Source: Shinella sumterensis (GTDB lineage: Bacteria > Pseudomonadota > Alphaproteobacteria > Rhizobiales > Rhizobiaceae). From it: a DNA stretch of 64,000 bases. A program made the translations under genes and the position numbers. The stretch's first letter is position 1. Each line of letters begins with the position of its first letter. Below are positions 26,485 through 35,008 of this stretch, piece by piece. The stretch is from positions 62,001-126,000 of the forward strand of contig NZ_MYFN02000007.1 in the NCBI RefSeq assembly GCF_004514425.2, given 5' to 3'. Under the pieces are notes generated by a model. The model did not search any database. It saw only the letters and a program-made list of their open reading frames with translations, and was not told the DNA's origin.

Positions 26485-27468
26485 CTAGGCATTTCCGATG
26501 AGGATACCGGCGGCCAGAACGAGGCTGCCGCCCAGCACCACCTGCATCGCCGCGCGCAGGAACGGGGTCTCCATATACCGGTTCTGGATGAAGGCGATGG
26601 TCCACAATTCCACGAACACGACCAGGACGGCGATGGTTGTCGCCAGCGTGAAGTTCGGGATCAGGTAGGGCAGCGCGTGGCCCAGCCCGCCCAGCGCCGT
26701 CATGATTCCTGAGGCCAAGCCGCGCTTGATCGGCGAACCGCGTCCCGACAGCTTGCCGTCGTCATGGGCGGCTTCCGTGAACCCCATCGAAATGCCCGCA
26801 CCGACCGAAGCCGAGAGGCCGACGAGGAAGGTCTGCCAGGTGTCCTGTGTGGCGAAGGCGGCGGCGAAAATCGGCGCGAGCGTCGAGACCGAGCCGTCCA
26901 TCAGGCCGGCCAGACCGGGCTGCACATAGGTGAGGATGAATTGCCGGCGGGCCGTCTGGTCTTCCTGCGCCTTCACGTCGGCGGGTGTGTGCTGCTCGCC
27001 AAGCCGCCGGGCGAGCGATTCGTGCGACTTCTCCGCCAGCGCCAGATCACCCAGAAGCTTGCGCGTGGCTGCGTCCTGCGTGCGGGCGGCGGCCGTGAGG
27101 TAGAAATGGTGCGCCGAGACCTCCATCGCTTCCGCCTGTTCACGGATCGCCTCCAGCGACATGTTGGCGATCAACCAGTCCGGCTTGCGCTCCGGGAAGT
27201 CGCGAACGAACTCGCGCCGTACCAGCGGGATGCGATCGCCGAAGCGGGCGATGTGGCGATCGATCAACATCTGGCGGTGGTGGCTTTCCTCCGCCGCCAT
27301 CTCTTCGAAGACGCGGGCCGAATGGGGATAGGCCTCGCGCAGGGCATCGGCATAGGCGAGGTAGATGCGCCCGTCATCCTCTTCCGAGGAGATGGCGAGT
27401 GCCAGGATTTCCTGCTCGCTGAGCGATTCGAGACTGCGTTTGCCAGGGCGGAGGAGACGGGAGAACAT
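26485..27468 (-). CDS. mbfA: MbfA, membrane-bound ferritin-like iron exporter (erythrin-VIT1)
   Basis: A 327-residue fusion of an N-terminal ferritin-like di-iron domain (about 10-160, with EEMAAEESHHRQ and EAMEVSAHHFY ligand motifs) and a C-terminal VIT1-type membrane domain (about 180-327, GLMDGSVSTLAPIFAAAF, GFTEAAHDDG, and about five hydrophobic helices). In rhizobia MbfA exports iron and protects from iron and peroxide stress. A perfect ICE-like palindrome directly upstream indicates control by Irr. The start at 27468 opens MFSRLLRPGKRS. Confidence 0.9.
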   Translation of the reverse strand: MFSRLLRPGKRSLESLSEQEILALAISSEEDDGRIYLAYADALREAYPHSARVFEEMAAEESHHRQMLIDRHIARFGDRIPLVRREFVRDFPERKPDWLIANMSLEAIREQAEAMEVSAHHFYLTAAARTQDAATRKLLGDLALAEKSHESLARRLGEQHTPADVKAQEDQTARRQFILTYVQPGLAGLMDGSVSTLAPIFAAAFATQDTWQTFLVGLSASVGAGISMGFTEAAHDDGKLSGRGSPIKRGLASGIMTALGGLGHALPYLIPNFTLATTIAVLVVFVELWTIAFIQNRYMETPFLRAAMQVVLGGSLVLAAGILIGNA

Positions 27469-27483
27469 CGGCGGCCATTCCAG

Positions 27484-27500
27484 TTTAGAATTATTCTAAA
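27484..27500 (-). promoter_or_regulatory. Iron control element (ICE) upstream of mbfA
   Basis: TTTAGAATTATTCTAAA is a perfect 7-3-7 inverted repeat (only the centre base breaks symmetry) and matches the ICE sequence bound by Irr in rhizobia. It ends 16 bp upstream of the mbfA start, where binding would block transcription or initiation. Irr repression under low iron is inferred. Confidence 0.85.
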
Positions 27501-27586
27501 TATAGGACTTGCCGTCTCTGCGTCAAGCTCGACATGCGGTGCGGCGGGACGCTAGAGTGAGCCGGTATGACAGCAAGGGACGAGAC

Positions 27587-28411
27587 GTGACCGCCGGACT
27601 GAAGCCGCTTTCCGCAAGCCGCGACACGCTGCTCGATCGTATCGGCCGCCGTCTCGCCGACCGACTGCAAAGCCAGACCTCGGGCTACGAGCCCTATACG
27701 CCCTCCGACCCTGAAACGCTGGCGCGCACGCTGCGCCCCGGCGACGTGTTGCTGGTGGAGGGCAACCAGAAGGTCTCCGCGGCGATCAAGTACCTGACGC
27801 AATCGACCTGGTCCCACGCGGCTCTCTTCGTCGGCGACGAAATCCCGCTGACGCTCGACCAGGCGGCGCGACCGACGATGGAACGGCCGCAGCTTATCGA
27901 GGTCAATATTGGCGAAGGCTGCGTGGCGGTGCCGCTTACCAAGTACCGCACCTACAATACGCGCATCTGCCGTCCGGTCGGGCTGACGCCCGAAGACCGC
28001 GATACGCTGGTCGGCTTCATGGTCTCGCGTCTCGGGCTCAAATACGACCTGAAGAACATCACCGACATGCTGCGCTACTTCCTGCCGACGCCGCCCGTGC
28101 CGGTGCGCTGGCGCCGCCGTATGATCGCCTTCGGCTCGGGCGATCCGACGCGGGCGATCTGTTCGACGCTGATCGCCATGGCTTTCGAGGCCATCCGCTA
28201 CCCGATCCTGCCGGAGGTTACGCGCGCGCCCGGCCGGGCGGCGGCGACCTCTCCCTATTCACGCGAAGAGATCCTGCATATCCGCCACCACTCGCTCTAT
28301 ACGCCGCGCGACTTCGACCTCTCGCCCTATTTCGAGATCGTCAAACCCACGCTGAAATATGGTTTCGACTACAAGCGGCTGGAATGGGCGCCGGAGCGCA
28401 AGGGACCCTGA
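27587..28411 (+). CDS. YiiX/YebB-like NlpC/P60-superfamily cysteine hydrolase
   Basis: A predicted permuted papain-like hydrolase of 274 residues. The N-terminal motif LRPGDVLLVEGNQKVSAAIK, with STWSHAALFVGD supplying the His, and the downstream Cys in TRAICSTLIAMAFE, fit the YiiX group. No signal peptide is apparent. GTG at 27587 follows AGGGACGAGA and is the best start; earlier in-frame codons run into the mbfA promoter. Substrate unknown, possibly an amide or lipid-linked bond. Confidence 0.72.
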   Translation: MTAGLKPLSASRDTLLDRIGRRLADRLQSQTSGYEPYTPSDPETLARTLRPGDVLLVEGNQKVSAAIKYLTQSTWSHAALFVGDEIPLTLDQAARPTMERPQLIEVNIGEGCVAVPLTKYRTYNTRICRPVGLTPEDRDTLVGFMVSRLGLKYDLKNITDMLRYFLPTPPVPVRWRRRMIAFGSGDPTRAICSTLIAMAFEAIRYPILPEVTRAPGRAAATSPYSREEILHIRHHSLYTPRDFDLSPYFEIVKPTLKYGFDYKRLEWAPERKGP

Positions 28412-28469
28412 AACCTCTGCGGCGATCGGCCGGATTGCGCAGGCCGCAGGCGGCACCTATCTTGCCGGC

Positions 28470-28937
28470 ATGACAGAGCAAGACCCCGACCGCCAGTCCC
28501 ATTTCGCCGCCATCCGCGCCCGCGCGGAGGCCGAAATGCACGCCATCGGCATCACCGCCGATTTCATTCCGCTGTTGGTGGACACCTTCTACGGCCGCGT
28601 GCGGGCCCATCCGGAGCTTGGTCCCGTCTTCGACGGGCGGCTGGCCGGACGCTGGCCGGAGCATATGGAAAAGATGAACCGCTTCTGGTCTGCCGTCGCC
28701 TTCAAGGACGGCGGCTATGGCGGCAAGCCCGTCATGGCGCACCAGGGTGTCGCGGGCATGAACCCGCCGCTGTTCCAGACCTGGCTTGGTCTGTTTTCCG
28801 CCACGCTCGACGATATCGCGCCCTCGCCCGAGGCGAAGGCCTGGTTCATGGCGACGGCCGAGCGGATCGCGAAGAGCCTGGTGCTCTCCCTCTTCTACAA
28901 CCCGGCCGACGACGATCCGGCGCTCAGGCGCGCCTGA
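28470..28937 (+). CDS. Group III truncated haemoglobin
   Basis: A small globin of 155 residues. The motif LVDTFYGRVRAHPELGPVF, then FWSAVAFKDGGYGGKPVMAHQ (proximal His near the end), and LFQTWLGLFSATLDDI are characteristic of the group III (P) type. The family usually binds oxygen or nitric oxide; the partner here is unknown. The ATG at 28470 has little ribosome-site character, and the gene follows the YiiX-like gene by 58 bp. Confidence 0.85.
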   Translation: MTEQDPDRQSHFAAIRARAEAEMHAIGITADFIPLLVDTFYGRVRAHPELGPVFDGRLAGRWPEHMEKMNRFWSAVAFKDGGYGGKPVMAHQGVAGMNPPLFQTWLGLFSATLDDIAPSPEAKAWFMATAERIAKSLVLSLFYNPADDDPALRRA

Positions 28938-28943
28938 CGCGGA

Positions 28944-29609
28944 TCAGCCCTGACGCAGCGGGGAGATCGAGATTTCGACGCGGCGGTTCTGCGCGCGGCC
29001 CATTTCCGATGCATTCGAGGCGATCGGACGCGTGAGGCCGTAGCCCATGGCCGACATGCGGCGGGGATCGACACCGCGCGCCGCGAGATAATTGGCCACG
29101 GAATTGGCGCGGCGCTCGGACAGATCCTGATTGTAGCCGGCATTGCCGACCGAGTCGGTATGACCGTCGACATCGATCAGCGTCTTGTCGAACTTGCGCA
29201 GCACGGTCGCGACGGAATCGAGCGTCGGATAGAACGGCGGAATGACCTGGTCCTGGTCCGTCGCGAAGGTGACGTTCGAGGGCATGTTCAGGATGATGCG
29301 GTCGCCGTTACGCGTAACCGAAACGCCGGTGCCCTGAAGCTGCGCGCGCAGCTCGGATTCCTGCGTATCCATGTAATTGCCGATGGCGCCGCCGGCCAGC
29401 GCGCCGATACCCGCGCCGATCAGGGCCGCGTTGCGGCGCTGCACCGGATTGTTGCCGACGAGGAGACCGGCGACGGCGCCCATGCCGGCGCCGATGGCTG
29501 CGCCGCCCGCCGTGTTGGAAACCTTCTGCTCGCCCGTATAGGGATCGGTCGTCGTGCAGGCGGAAAGATAGGTCGCGGCGAGCGCGACGAGCAGAGCCTT
29601 TTTATACAT
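28944..29609 (-). CDS. OmpA-family lipoprotein (YiaD-like)
   Basis: An outer-membrane lipoprotein of 221 residues. A signal peptide with lipobox LSAC places the lipid-bearing Cys at about 18. A glycine-zipper region (GAAIGAGMGAVAGLLVG, GAGIGALAGGAIGN) precedes the OmpA peptidoglycan-binding domain (about 105-221): DVDGHTDSVGNAGYNQDLSERRA, GYGLTRPIASN and NRRVEISISP. It probably anchors the outer membrane to peptidoglycan. Confidence 0.92.
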   Translation of the reverse strand: MYKKALLVALAATYLSACTTTDPYTGEQKVSNTAGGAAIGAGMGAVAGLLVGNNPVQRRNAALIGAGIGALAGGAIGNYMDTQESELRAQLQGTGVSVTRNGDRIILNMPSNVTFATDQDQVIPPFYPTLDSVATVLRKFDKTLIDVDGHTDSVGNAGYNQDLSERRANSVANYLAARGVDPRRMSAMGYGLTRPIASNASEMGRAQNRRVEISISPLRQG

Positions 29610-29722
29610 GTGGGTCCCCGGAGACTTCGATGATTCTGCTTCAACCTAACGATTGCGGCGGGAACATGAAAGAGGGGCGCCATCGCGGCATTCCGGGCAC
29701 ACAAAGCCGGTCACTGTCACCG

Positions 29723-30595
29723 TCAGGCCCGTCCCGATTCCCAGCCGAGCATCGCGCGCTTGCGTGTCAGGCCCCAATGGTAGCCGGTCAGGGCGCCGCT
29801 CTTGCCGAGTGCGCGGTGGCAGGGCACCACGAAGGAGATCGGGTTGCGGCCCACCGCGGCACCGACGGCGCGCGAGGCGGTCGGCTGTCCGAGCTTTTCG
29901 GCAATCGACGAATAGGTGACGGCGCAGCCCATCGGGATGCGCAGCAGCGCCTCCCAGACGCGAACCTGGAAATCCGACCCGATCAGCACGACGCGCAGCG
30001 GCTCGTCCGGGTTCCAGCGGGCGGGATCGAAGATGCGGGCCGCGTAGGCCGCGGTCGCCTCGGCATCCTCGACATAATGGGCGTTCGGCCAGCGGGACGA
30101 CATGTCCTCGAAAGCATCCGCCCCGTCCGGCTGGTCGGTAAAGGCGAGGCCGGCAAGCCCGCGGTCGGTGATCATCACAAGCGCCGTGCCGAAGGGCGAC
30201 GGATGCAGGCCGTAGCGGATCGTCAACCCCGCCCCCCGCGCCTTCCACTCGCCCGGCGACATGGCTTCATGCGTGACGAAGAGATCGTGCAGCCGTCCGG
30301 GCCCAGAGAGGCCGACCTCGAAGCTCGTTTCGAGCAACGGCAGCTCCTCCTGACGCAGCAGGCGCTTGGCATGGTCGAGCGTCACGGCCTGGAGGAAGGC
30401 CTTCGGCGAAAGGCCCGCCCAGCGCGTGAAGGTCTTCTGCAACTGACTCGGCGACTGGCCGAGGCGGACGGCAATGTCTTCGAGGCCCGGCTGGTCGCGG
30501 TAATCCTCGGTGATCATCTCGATGACCTGCCGGACGGTCGCATAGTCCTGGCCATCGGGGGTGATATCGGTCTGCAAGGTCGCGGCAATGTTCAT
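29723..30595 (-). CDS. AraC-type HTH / O6-methylguanine-DNA methyltransferase fusion (Ada-like)
   Basis: A two-domain protein of 290 residues that would transfer a methyl group from O6-methylguanine to its own Cys. An AraC-type helix-turn-helix domain (about 25-115; YRDQPGLEDIAVRLGQSPSQLQKTF) precedes the methyltransferase core (about 195-290) with the active site VPCHRALGKSG. The N-terminal zinc/phosphotriester domain of E. coli Ada is missing, as in many rhizobial members. The ATG at 30595 follows GGAG, preferred over 30616. Confidence 0.9.
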   Translation of the reverse strand: MNIAATLQTDITPDGQDYATVRQVIEMITEDYRDQPGLEDIAVRLGQSPSQLQKTFTRWAGLSPKAFLQAVTLDHAKRLLRQEELPLLETSFEVGLSGPGRLHDLFVTHEAMSPGEWKARGAGLTIRYGLHPSPFGTALVMITDRGLAGLAFTDQPDGADAFEDMSSRWPNAHYVEDAEATAAYAARIFDPARWNPDEPLRVVLIGSDFQVRVWEALLRIPMGCAVTYSSIAEKLGQPTASRAVGAAVGRNPISFVVPCHRALGKSGALTGYHWGLTRKRAMLGWESGRA

Positions 30596-30662
30596 GATCG
30601 TCTCCTGTGCCGCCACAAAAGCACGCCCGCGGCGTGCCCGCCACCCGATTCCTGCCGGCCCG

Positions 30663-31178
30663 TCAGTAACCGCGCTTCACGCGGGCGAGCGCACCCGAAA
30701 AGGCCGAGGCGAAGCGCTCGCGGTCGTCGAGCGGCAGGAAGGTGCCGACATCGGTCTCGCGCCCATTGCCGCGCACATGCATGGCGGTAATGCCGATCTT
30801 CGGCTTGCGGGAAACAAGGAAACGCGCCCAGAACGGATTGAAGGCATATTGCGTCTCGCGGCCGGACGGGCTGATCTTGCGGATGGAGATGCTGGTGCGC
30901 GACAGCGACACCAGTTCGCGCGCCTTCGCTGCCCGGTTGTTGAGCCAGAAGGCGCCGAAGAGAACGAGGAAATCGAGGCCGAAGAACAGGGCGACCGGCC
31001 ACGCGCCCGAGATCAGGAACACGGCCACATGCGCAAGGCTGAGAACGCCGGCGATGAGGAAGAAGATGCGATGACCGTGGCGGCCGAGCGAACGATAGGG
31101 ATGCAGCTCGGCCGAGAAGACCGGGCGCTCGTTCATGCTCATGTCGGCCATGCTCGTGTCGGCGTTGCCTTGTGTCAT
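30663..31178 (-). CDS. DUF2244 membrane protein
   Basis: An inner-membrane protein of 171 residues with two hydrophobic segments (about 38-56 and 61-80). The family-typical LHPYRSLGRHGHRIFF and the C-terminal NPFWARFLV are present. Function is unknown. Alternative ATG starts lie at codons 10, 13 and 15. It diverges from nth with a 22-bp gap, so the promoters probably overlap. Confidence 0.8.
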   Translation of the reverse strand: MTQGNADTSMADMSMNERPVFSAELHPYRSLGRHGHRIFFLIAGVLSLAHVAVFLISGAWPVALFFGLDFLVLFGAFWLNNRAAKARELVSLSRTSISIRKISPSGRETQYAFNPFWARFLVSRKPKIGITAMHVRGNGRETDVGTFLPLDDRERFASAFSGALARVKRGY

Positions 31179-31200
31179 GGCGCATGACTATAGAAGCATC

Positions 31201-31965
31201 ATGGAAAACGGAAAGATCAAAAAGTCGACAGCTGCCGCGCCCGCCCGCCGCAAGGCGCCGGCGCGCCCGAAAAGCATTTATTCGCAGGACGAGCTGCGCG
31301 AGATGTTCCGCCGCTTTTCCATCCAGCGGCCGGAGCCGAAGGGCGAGCTCGAGCATGTGAACCCGTTCACGCTCGTCGTTGCAGTCGCTCTCTCCGCCCA
31401 GGCCACCGATGCCGGCGTCAACAAGGCGACGCGCGCGCTGTTCCAGGTGGCCGACACGCCGGAGAAGATGCTGGCGCTGGGCGAGGAGAAGCTGCGCGAC
31501 TACATCAAGACGATCGGCCTTTATCGCAACAAGGCCAAGAACGTGATCGCGCTCAGCCAGATGCTGATCGACCGTTTCGGCGGCGAGGTGCCACGCACCC
31601 GTGAGGAGTTGGTGATGCTGCCGGGCGTGGGGCGCAAGACGGCCAATGTGGTGCTGTCCATGGCCTTCGGGCAATCGACCATGGCGGTCGATACGCATAT
31701 TTTCCGTATCGCCAACCGCCTGCGCCTCGCCCCCGGCAAGACGCCCGACGAGGTGGAGGACAAGCTCATCCGCCTCATCCCGGACGAGTATCTCTACCAC
31801 GCCCATCACTGGCTGATCCTGCACGGGCGGTACTGTTGCAAGGCGCGCAAGCCCGAATGCGAGCGCTGCGTCATCGCCGATCTGTGCAAGGCGCCGGAAA
31901 AGACCTGCGACGTGCCGGCCCCGCTTGTCGAGCTGCCGCCCCAGCTGTTCGGTCCGACGCCCTGA
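31201..31965 (+). CDS. nth: Endonuclease III
   Basis: A bifunctional DNA glycosylase/AP lyase for oxidised pyrimidines, 254 residues. The helix-hairpin-helix LPGVGRKTANVVL contains the catalytic Lys, the catalytic Asp is in MAVDTHIFRIANR, and the 4Fe-4S cluster cysteines lie in CKARKPECERCVIADLC. A basic N-terminal extension (about 1-30) precedes the core. The ATG at 31201 is used; upstream in-frame codons overlap the DUF2244 gene. Confidence 0.95.
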   Translation: MENGKIKKSTAAAPARRKAPARPKSIYSQDELREMFRRFSIQRPEPKGELEHVNPFTLVVAVALSAQATDAGVNKATRALFQVADTPEKMLALGEEKLRDYIKTIGLYRNKAKNVIALSQMLIDRFGGEVPRTREELVMLPGVGRKTANVVLSMAFGQSTMAVDTHIFRIANRLRLAPGKTPDEVEDKLIRLIPDEYLYHAHHWLILHGRYCCKARKPECERCVIADLCKAPEKTCDVPAPLVELPPQLFGPTP

Positions 31966-31974
31966 TCGCCAGGG

Positions 31975-33288
31975 CTACCAGCCCGCGAAATCCGCAAGAA
32001 GGGCCTCATCGACCCGCCCCGCGGCGACATCGGTAAGGGCCTGGTCGAGAATGGCGAGGCCTTCGCGCGCCTCGCTCTCGGTCAGCGTCAGCGGCGGCGT
32101 GAATTCGAGCACGTTCGACCGCACACCGACATAATAAAGCACGAGGCCGAGCTGGAAGGCGCGGTAGACCGTCAGGGCGGTCTCCCGCGTTGCGGGCGTT
32201 CGGCCGGCGCGATCGCCGACGAGTTCCACGCCGAGCGCAAGGCCATGCCCGCGCACATCACCGATCAAGGCGTGACGCCGCGCGAGCGCATTCAGCCCGT
32301 CGCGCAACACACGACCGGTTCGGGCTGCATTCTCGGTCAGGCGGTCGCGCTCGATGGTCTCCAGCACGGCGAGTGCGGCGGCCGCGCAGACGGGATTGCC
32401 GTGCACCGTCTGGAGCGAGAACGCCACCGCATGGTTCATGATCGCCTCCGGCCCGACAACCGCGGAGATCGGCAACCCGCCGCCAAGGCCCTTTCCGAAG
32501 ACGACGATGTCGGGCTCGATGCCGGAATGGTCGAAGGCGTTGAAGCGCCCCGAACGGCCGAGCCCCACCTTCACCTCGTCCGAGACGATGAGGATGCCGT
32601 GCCTGCGGCAACGCTCCTCCACGGCCTTGAAGAAACCGTCCGGCGGCACCAGCATGCCGCCGTCTGACTGGATGGGCTCGATGAAGAAGGCGGCAATCTC
32701 GTCCGGCGCGATCTTTGTTTCGAAAAGCTGGTCGAGATGGGCAAGGGCTGCCTCGCTCGCCGCCTGCGGCGTATCAGCGGCATAGCTGTTGGGATAGGGA
32801 ACGAGCGTCAGGCCGGCAGCGCGTGTGCCCTGTTGCGCCGGGTGCCCGGAGACGGCCATGGAGCCGACCGTGCCGCCGTGATAGGCGCCGTCGAAGGCGA
32901 GAATGCGGGGCCGGCCCGTCGCCGCGACCACCATGCGCGCGACGGTCTCGTTGGCATCCGAGCCGGAATGGCCGAACCAGACGCGGCCACGCGCCCGCTC
33001 CGGCACCAGCGACAGGAGCTTTTCGGCAAGCAGCACGCAGGCTTCGTTCGCCGACGAAAGGTAGCTCGCTCCCGCCTGGTCGGAGAGCGCACGGTCGACC
33101 GCAGCCCGCACCGCGGGGTGGGAATGCCCGAGGCTCGCGGCACCCCAGGACGCGGCGAAATCGAGAAGCCGCCGTCCGTCGTCTGCCGTGAGATACGCGC
33201 CGCTGCCGCCGACGACCGCCTGCGGGAAGAACCGCAGATGCGCCATCGAGGACACCGACTGTCGTTCACGTGCATAGAGGCCGGACAT
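31975..33288 (-). CDS. Class III (pyridoxal phosphate) aminotransferase
   Basis: A fold-type I aminotransferase of 437 residues. It shows FGHSGSDANETVARM (phosphate cup), GAYHGGT, EPIQSDGG, SDEVKVGLGRSG (Asp that contacts the cofactor) and VFGKGLGGGLPIS with the Schiff-base Lys. The family includes omega-amino-acid aminotransferases such as 4-aminobutyrate aminotransferase; the exact substrate is not readable. It is the last gene of a minus-strand operon behind a Liv-type importer and is 11 bp from the upstream hydrolase. AGGGGA precedes the start. Confidence 0.88.
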   Translation of the reverse strand: MSGLYARERQSVSSMAHLRFFPQAVVGGSGAYLTADDGRRLLDFAASWGAASLGHSHPAVRAAVDRALSDQAGASYLSSANEACVLLAEKLLSLVPERARGRVWFGHSGSDANETVARMVVAATGRPRILAFDGAYHGGTVGSMAVSGHPAQQGTRAAGLTLVPYPNSYAADTPQAASEAALAHLDQLFETKIAPDEIAAFFIEPIQSDGGMLVPPDGFFKAVEERCRRHGILIVSDEVKVGLGRSGRFNAFDHSGIEPDIVVFGKGLGGGLPISAVVGPEAIMNHAVAFSLQTVHGNPVCAAAALAVLETIERDRLTENAARTGRVLRDGLNALARRHALIGDVRGHGLALGVELVGDRAGRTPATRETALTVYRAFQLGLVLYYVGVRSNVLEFTPPLTLTESEAREGLAILDQALTDVAAGRVDEALLADFAGW

Positions 33289-33299
33289 GGGCTTTCCCC

Positions 33300-33971
33300 T
33301 TACTTCTTGAAGAAGGTCAGGATCTCGTCGAGCTGGACGACGTGGCAGTAGATCATGTTGATGATCTCAAGCTCGCGCTTGTGCAGCTCGTCCGTCGCGG
33401 CCGCGCCGCAATCATCGACGACGACAACGCCGAAGCTCTCGTCGGCAAGGCTGCGCACGGTCGAGGAGACGCACTGGTCGGTGAAGATGCCGCAGCAGAT
33501 GACATCCTTGATGCCCATATTGTGCAGGATGAGGCGCAGGTTCGTGCCGGTCAGGGCGCTGTCCGTCGTCTTGGTGATGACGATCTCGTCCGCGCGCGGC
33601 TCGAGTTCCGGCACGACCTGCCCTTCCGGCAGGTCCTTGGGCAGCAGCAGGTAGTTGAAGCCGGGCTTCTTCTGGCTGAGCGAGCGGTCGCGGCCATCGG
33701 GCTTGAGGCAGGCGATGCGCGCGAAGATCACCTCCACCTTGCGCTTGCGGCATTCATCGATCAGCCGGGCCGTGTTGGGAATGACCGTCTGGCGCATGCG
33801 GTCGTAGAACGGCTGCCAGCGCGCGGTTTCCTCGGGCGTATCCTTGGGATCGAGATAGGTGTTCTGGATGTCGATGACGAGCAGCGCCGTCGTTTCCGGA
33901 TCAAGCGCGATATCCTCGGGCTCTTCCGCATTCGCATAGTAGAAGGAGCGGTAGGCGGTCTTCCAGGTCAT
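33300..33971 (-). CDS. Isochorismatase-fold cysteine hydrolase, copy 1
   Basis: A cysteine hydrolase of 223 residues in the isochorismatase-like amidohydrolase family (nicotinamidase, N-carbamoylsarcosine amidase, ureidoacrylate and biuret hydrolases). The triad is Asp in LLVIDIQNTYLD, Lys in EIVITKTTDSAL, and Cys in GIFTDQCVSSTVRSLAD. It shares KPDGRDRS and the general plan with the copy at 38683-39333. Its ATG overlaps the livM stop (ATGA). The likely reaction is hydrolysis of an amide or ureido bond; substrate unknown. Confidence 0.87.
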   Translation of the reverse strand: MTWKTAYRSFYYANAEEPEDIALDPETTALLVIDIQNTYLDPKDTPEETARWQPFYDRMRQTVIPNTARLIDECRKRKVEVIFARIACLKPDGRDRSLSQKKPGFNYLLLPKDLPEGQVVPELEPRADEIVITKTTDSALTGTNLRLILHNMGIKDVICCGIFTDQCVSSTVRSLADESFGVVVVDDCGAAATDELHKRELEIINMIYCHVVQLDEILTFFKK

Positions 33972-34996
33972 GCGGTCTTCTCCTTCTTTCGGCGGCTGCG
34001 GGTGAGGATGTGGCCGATCTCGCGGTTGGGGAAGAGACCGCCCGGCCGGACGATCATCACGGCGATCATGGCGAGCGCGAGCACGATCTCCGTCAGGCCG
34101 ATGACCTGGCCGGAACCGGAGGACGCCGCGTTGAGCGTGGCTTCCGTGCCGCGCAGCCCCTCATAGGCGACGGTGATGAGGACCGTGCCGGCAACCGCGC
34201 CGGTGACGGTGTTGGCGCCGCCGATCACCAGCATGGTGATGATGAGGAAGGTTTCCTTGAGGTAGAAGGCCTTGGGCGCGAAGGACGTGATGAAATGCCC
34301 CCAGAGCGCACCGCCGATGCCCGCGATGAAGGCCGCCAGGATGAAGGCGCGCCAGCGCAGGTGCGGAATGTTCGCGCCGAGCGCCGCTGCGGCGACCTCG
34401 TCCTCGCGCGAGGCCCGCAGCAGCTTGCCGGTGCGCGATTCCTTGAAGGCCAGCGCGACGACCACGACGACCGCGGCCACGATGGCGGCAATCGGCATTT
34501 CCGTCGTCTTGGGCAGTCCGAACAGCGTGCGCGGACCGTTGGTGAGCGCGCTCCAGTTGTTCATGACCGTATAGAGCACGACGAGGAGCGCAAAGGAGGT
34601 GATGACGGCGGCCGCATCCGAAAGCCGCATCAGCGGGTAGGCGACGACGGCGGCGACGAGGGCCGCGACCACGCCGGCGGCCAGCATGGCGAGCAGCGGC
34701 GAGATTTCCACGACCTTCATGAACTCGTAGAGATCCGGCAGCGCCATGCCCTTCATCTGCGCCGGAATCGTCAGCACGGCCGAGGTGTAGGCGCCGAGCC
34801 CCATGAAGCCGATATGGGCGAAGGATAGCAGGCCCGAATTGCCCATGAAGGTCTGCAGGCCGATGACGAGAACGAGCGAAATCAGGAGGTTCGTGGCAAT
34901 GCGGTCGTAAAGCCGGATGCCGATCATCTGGCTGCCGACGGCGATGACGGCGATGACGGCGATCAGGATGAGGGCGGTGAGATAGGAATGTTTCAT
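33968..34996 (-). CDS. livM: Branched-chain amino acid-type ABC permease (LivM)
   Basis: An inner-membrane permease of 342 residues with about 8-10 hydrophobic helices. The family motif GANTVTGAVAGTVLI and the ending GLFPNREIGHIL are typical of LivM. It is the second permease of the Liv-type importer encoded here, and its stop overlaps the next gene start by four bases. The cargo need not be a branched-chain amino acid. Confidence 0.9.
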   Translation of the reverse strand: MKHSYLTALILIAVIAVIAVGSQMIGIRLYDRIATNLLISLVLVIGLQTFMGNSGLLSFAHIGFMGLGAYTSAVLTIPAQMKGMALPDLYEFMKVVEISPLLAMLAAGVVAALVAAVVAYPLMRLSDAAAVITSFALLVVLYTVMNNWSALTNGPRTLFGLPKTTEMPIAAIVAAVVVVVALAFKESRTGKLLRASREDEVAAAALGANIPHLRWRAFILAAFIAGIGGALWGHFITSFAPKAFYLKETFLIITMLVIGGANTVTGAVAGTVLITVAYEGLRGTEATLNAASSGSGQVIGLTEIVLALAMIAVMIVRPGGLFPNREIGHILTRSRRKKEKTA

Positions 34997-35008
34997 GGGT
35001 TCCGCTCC

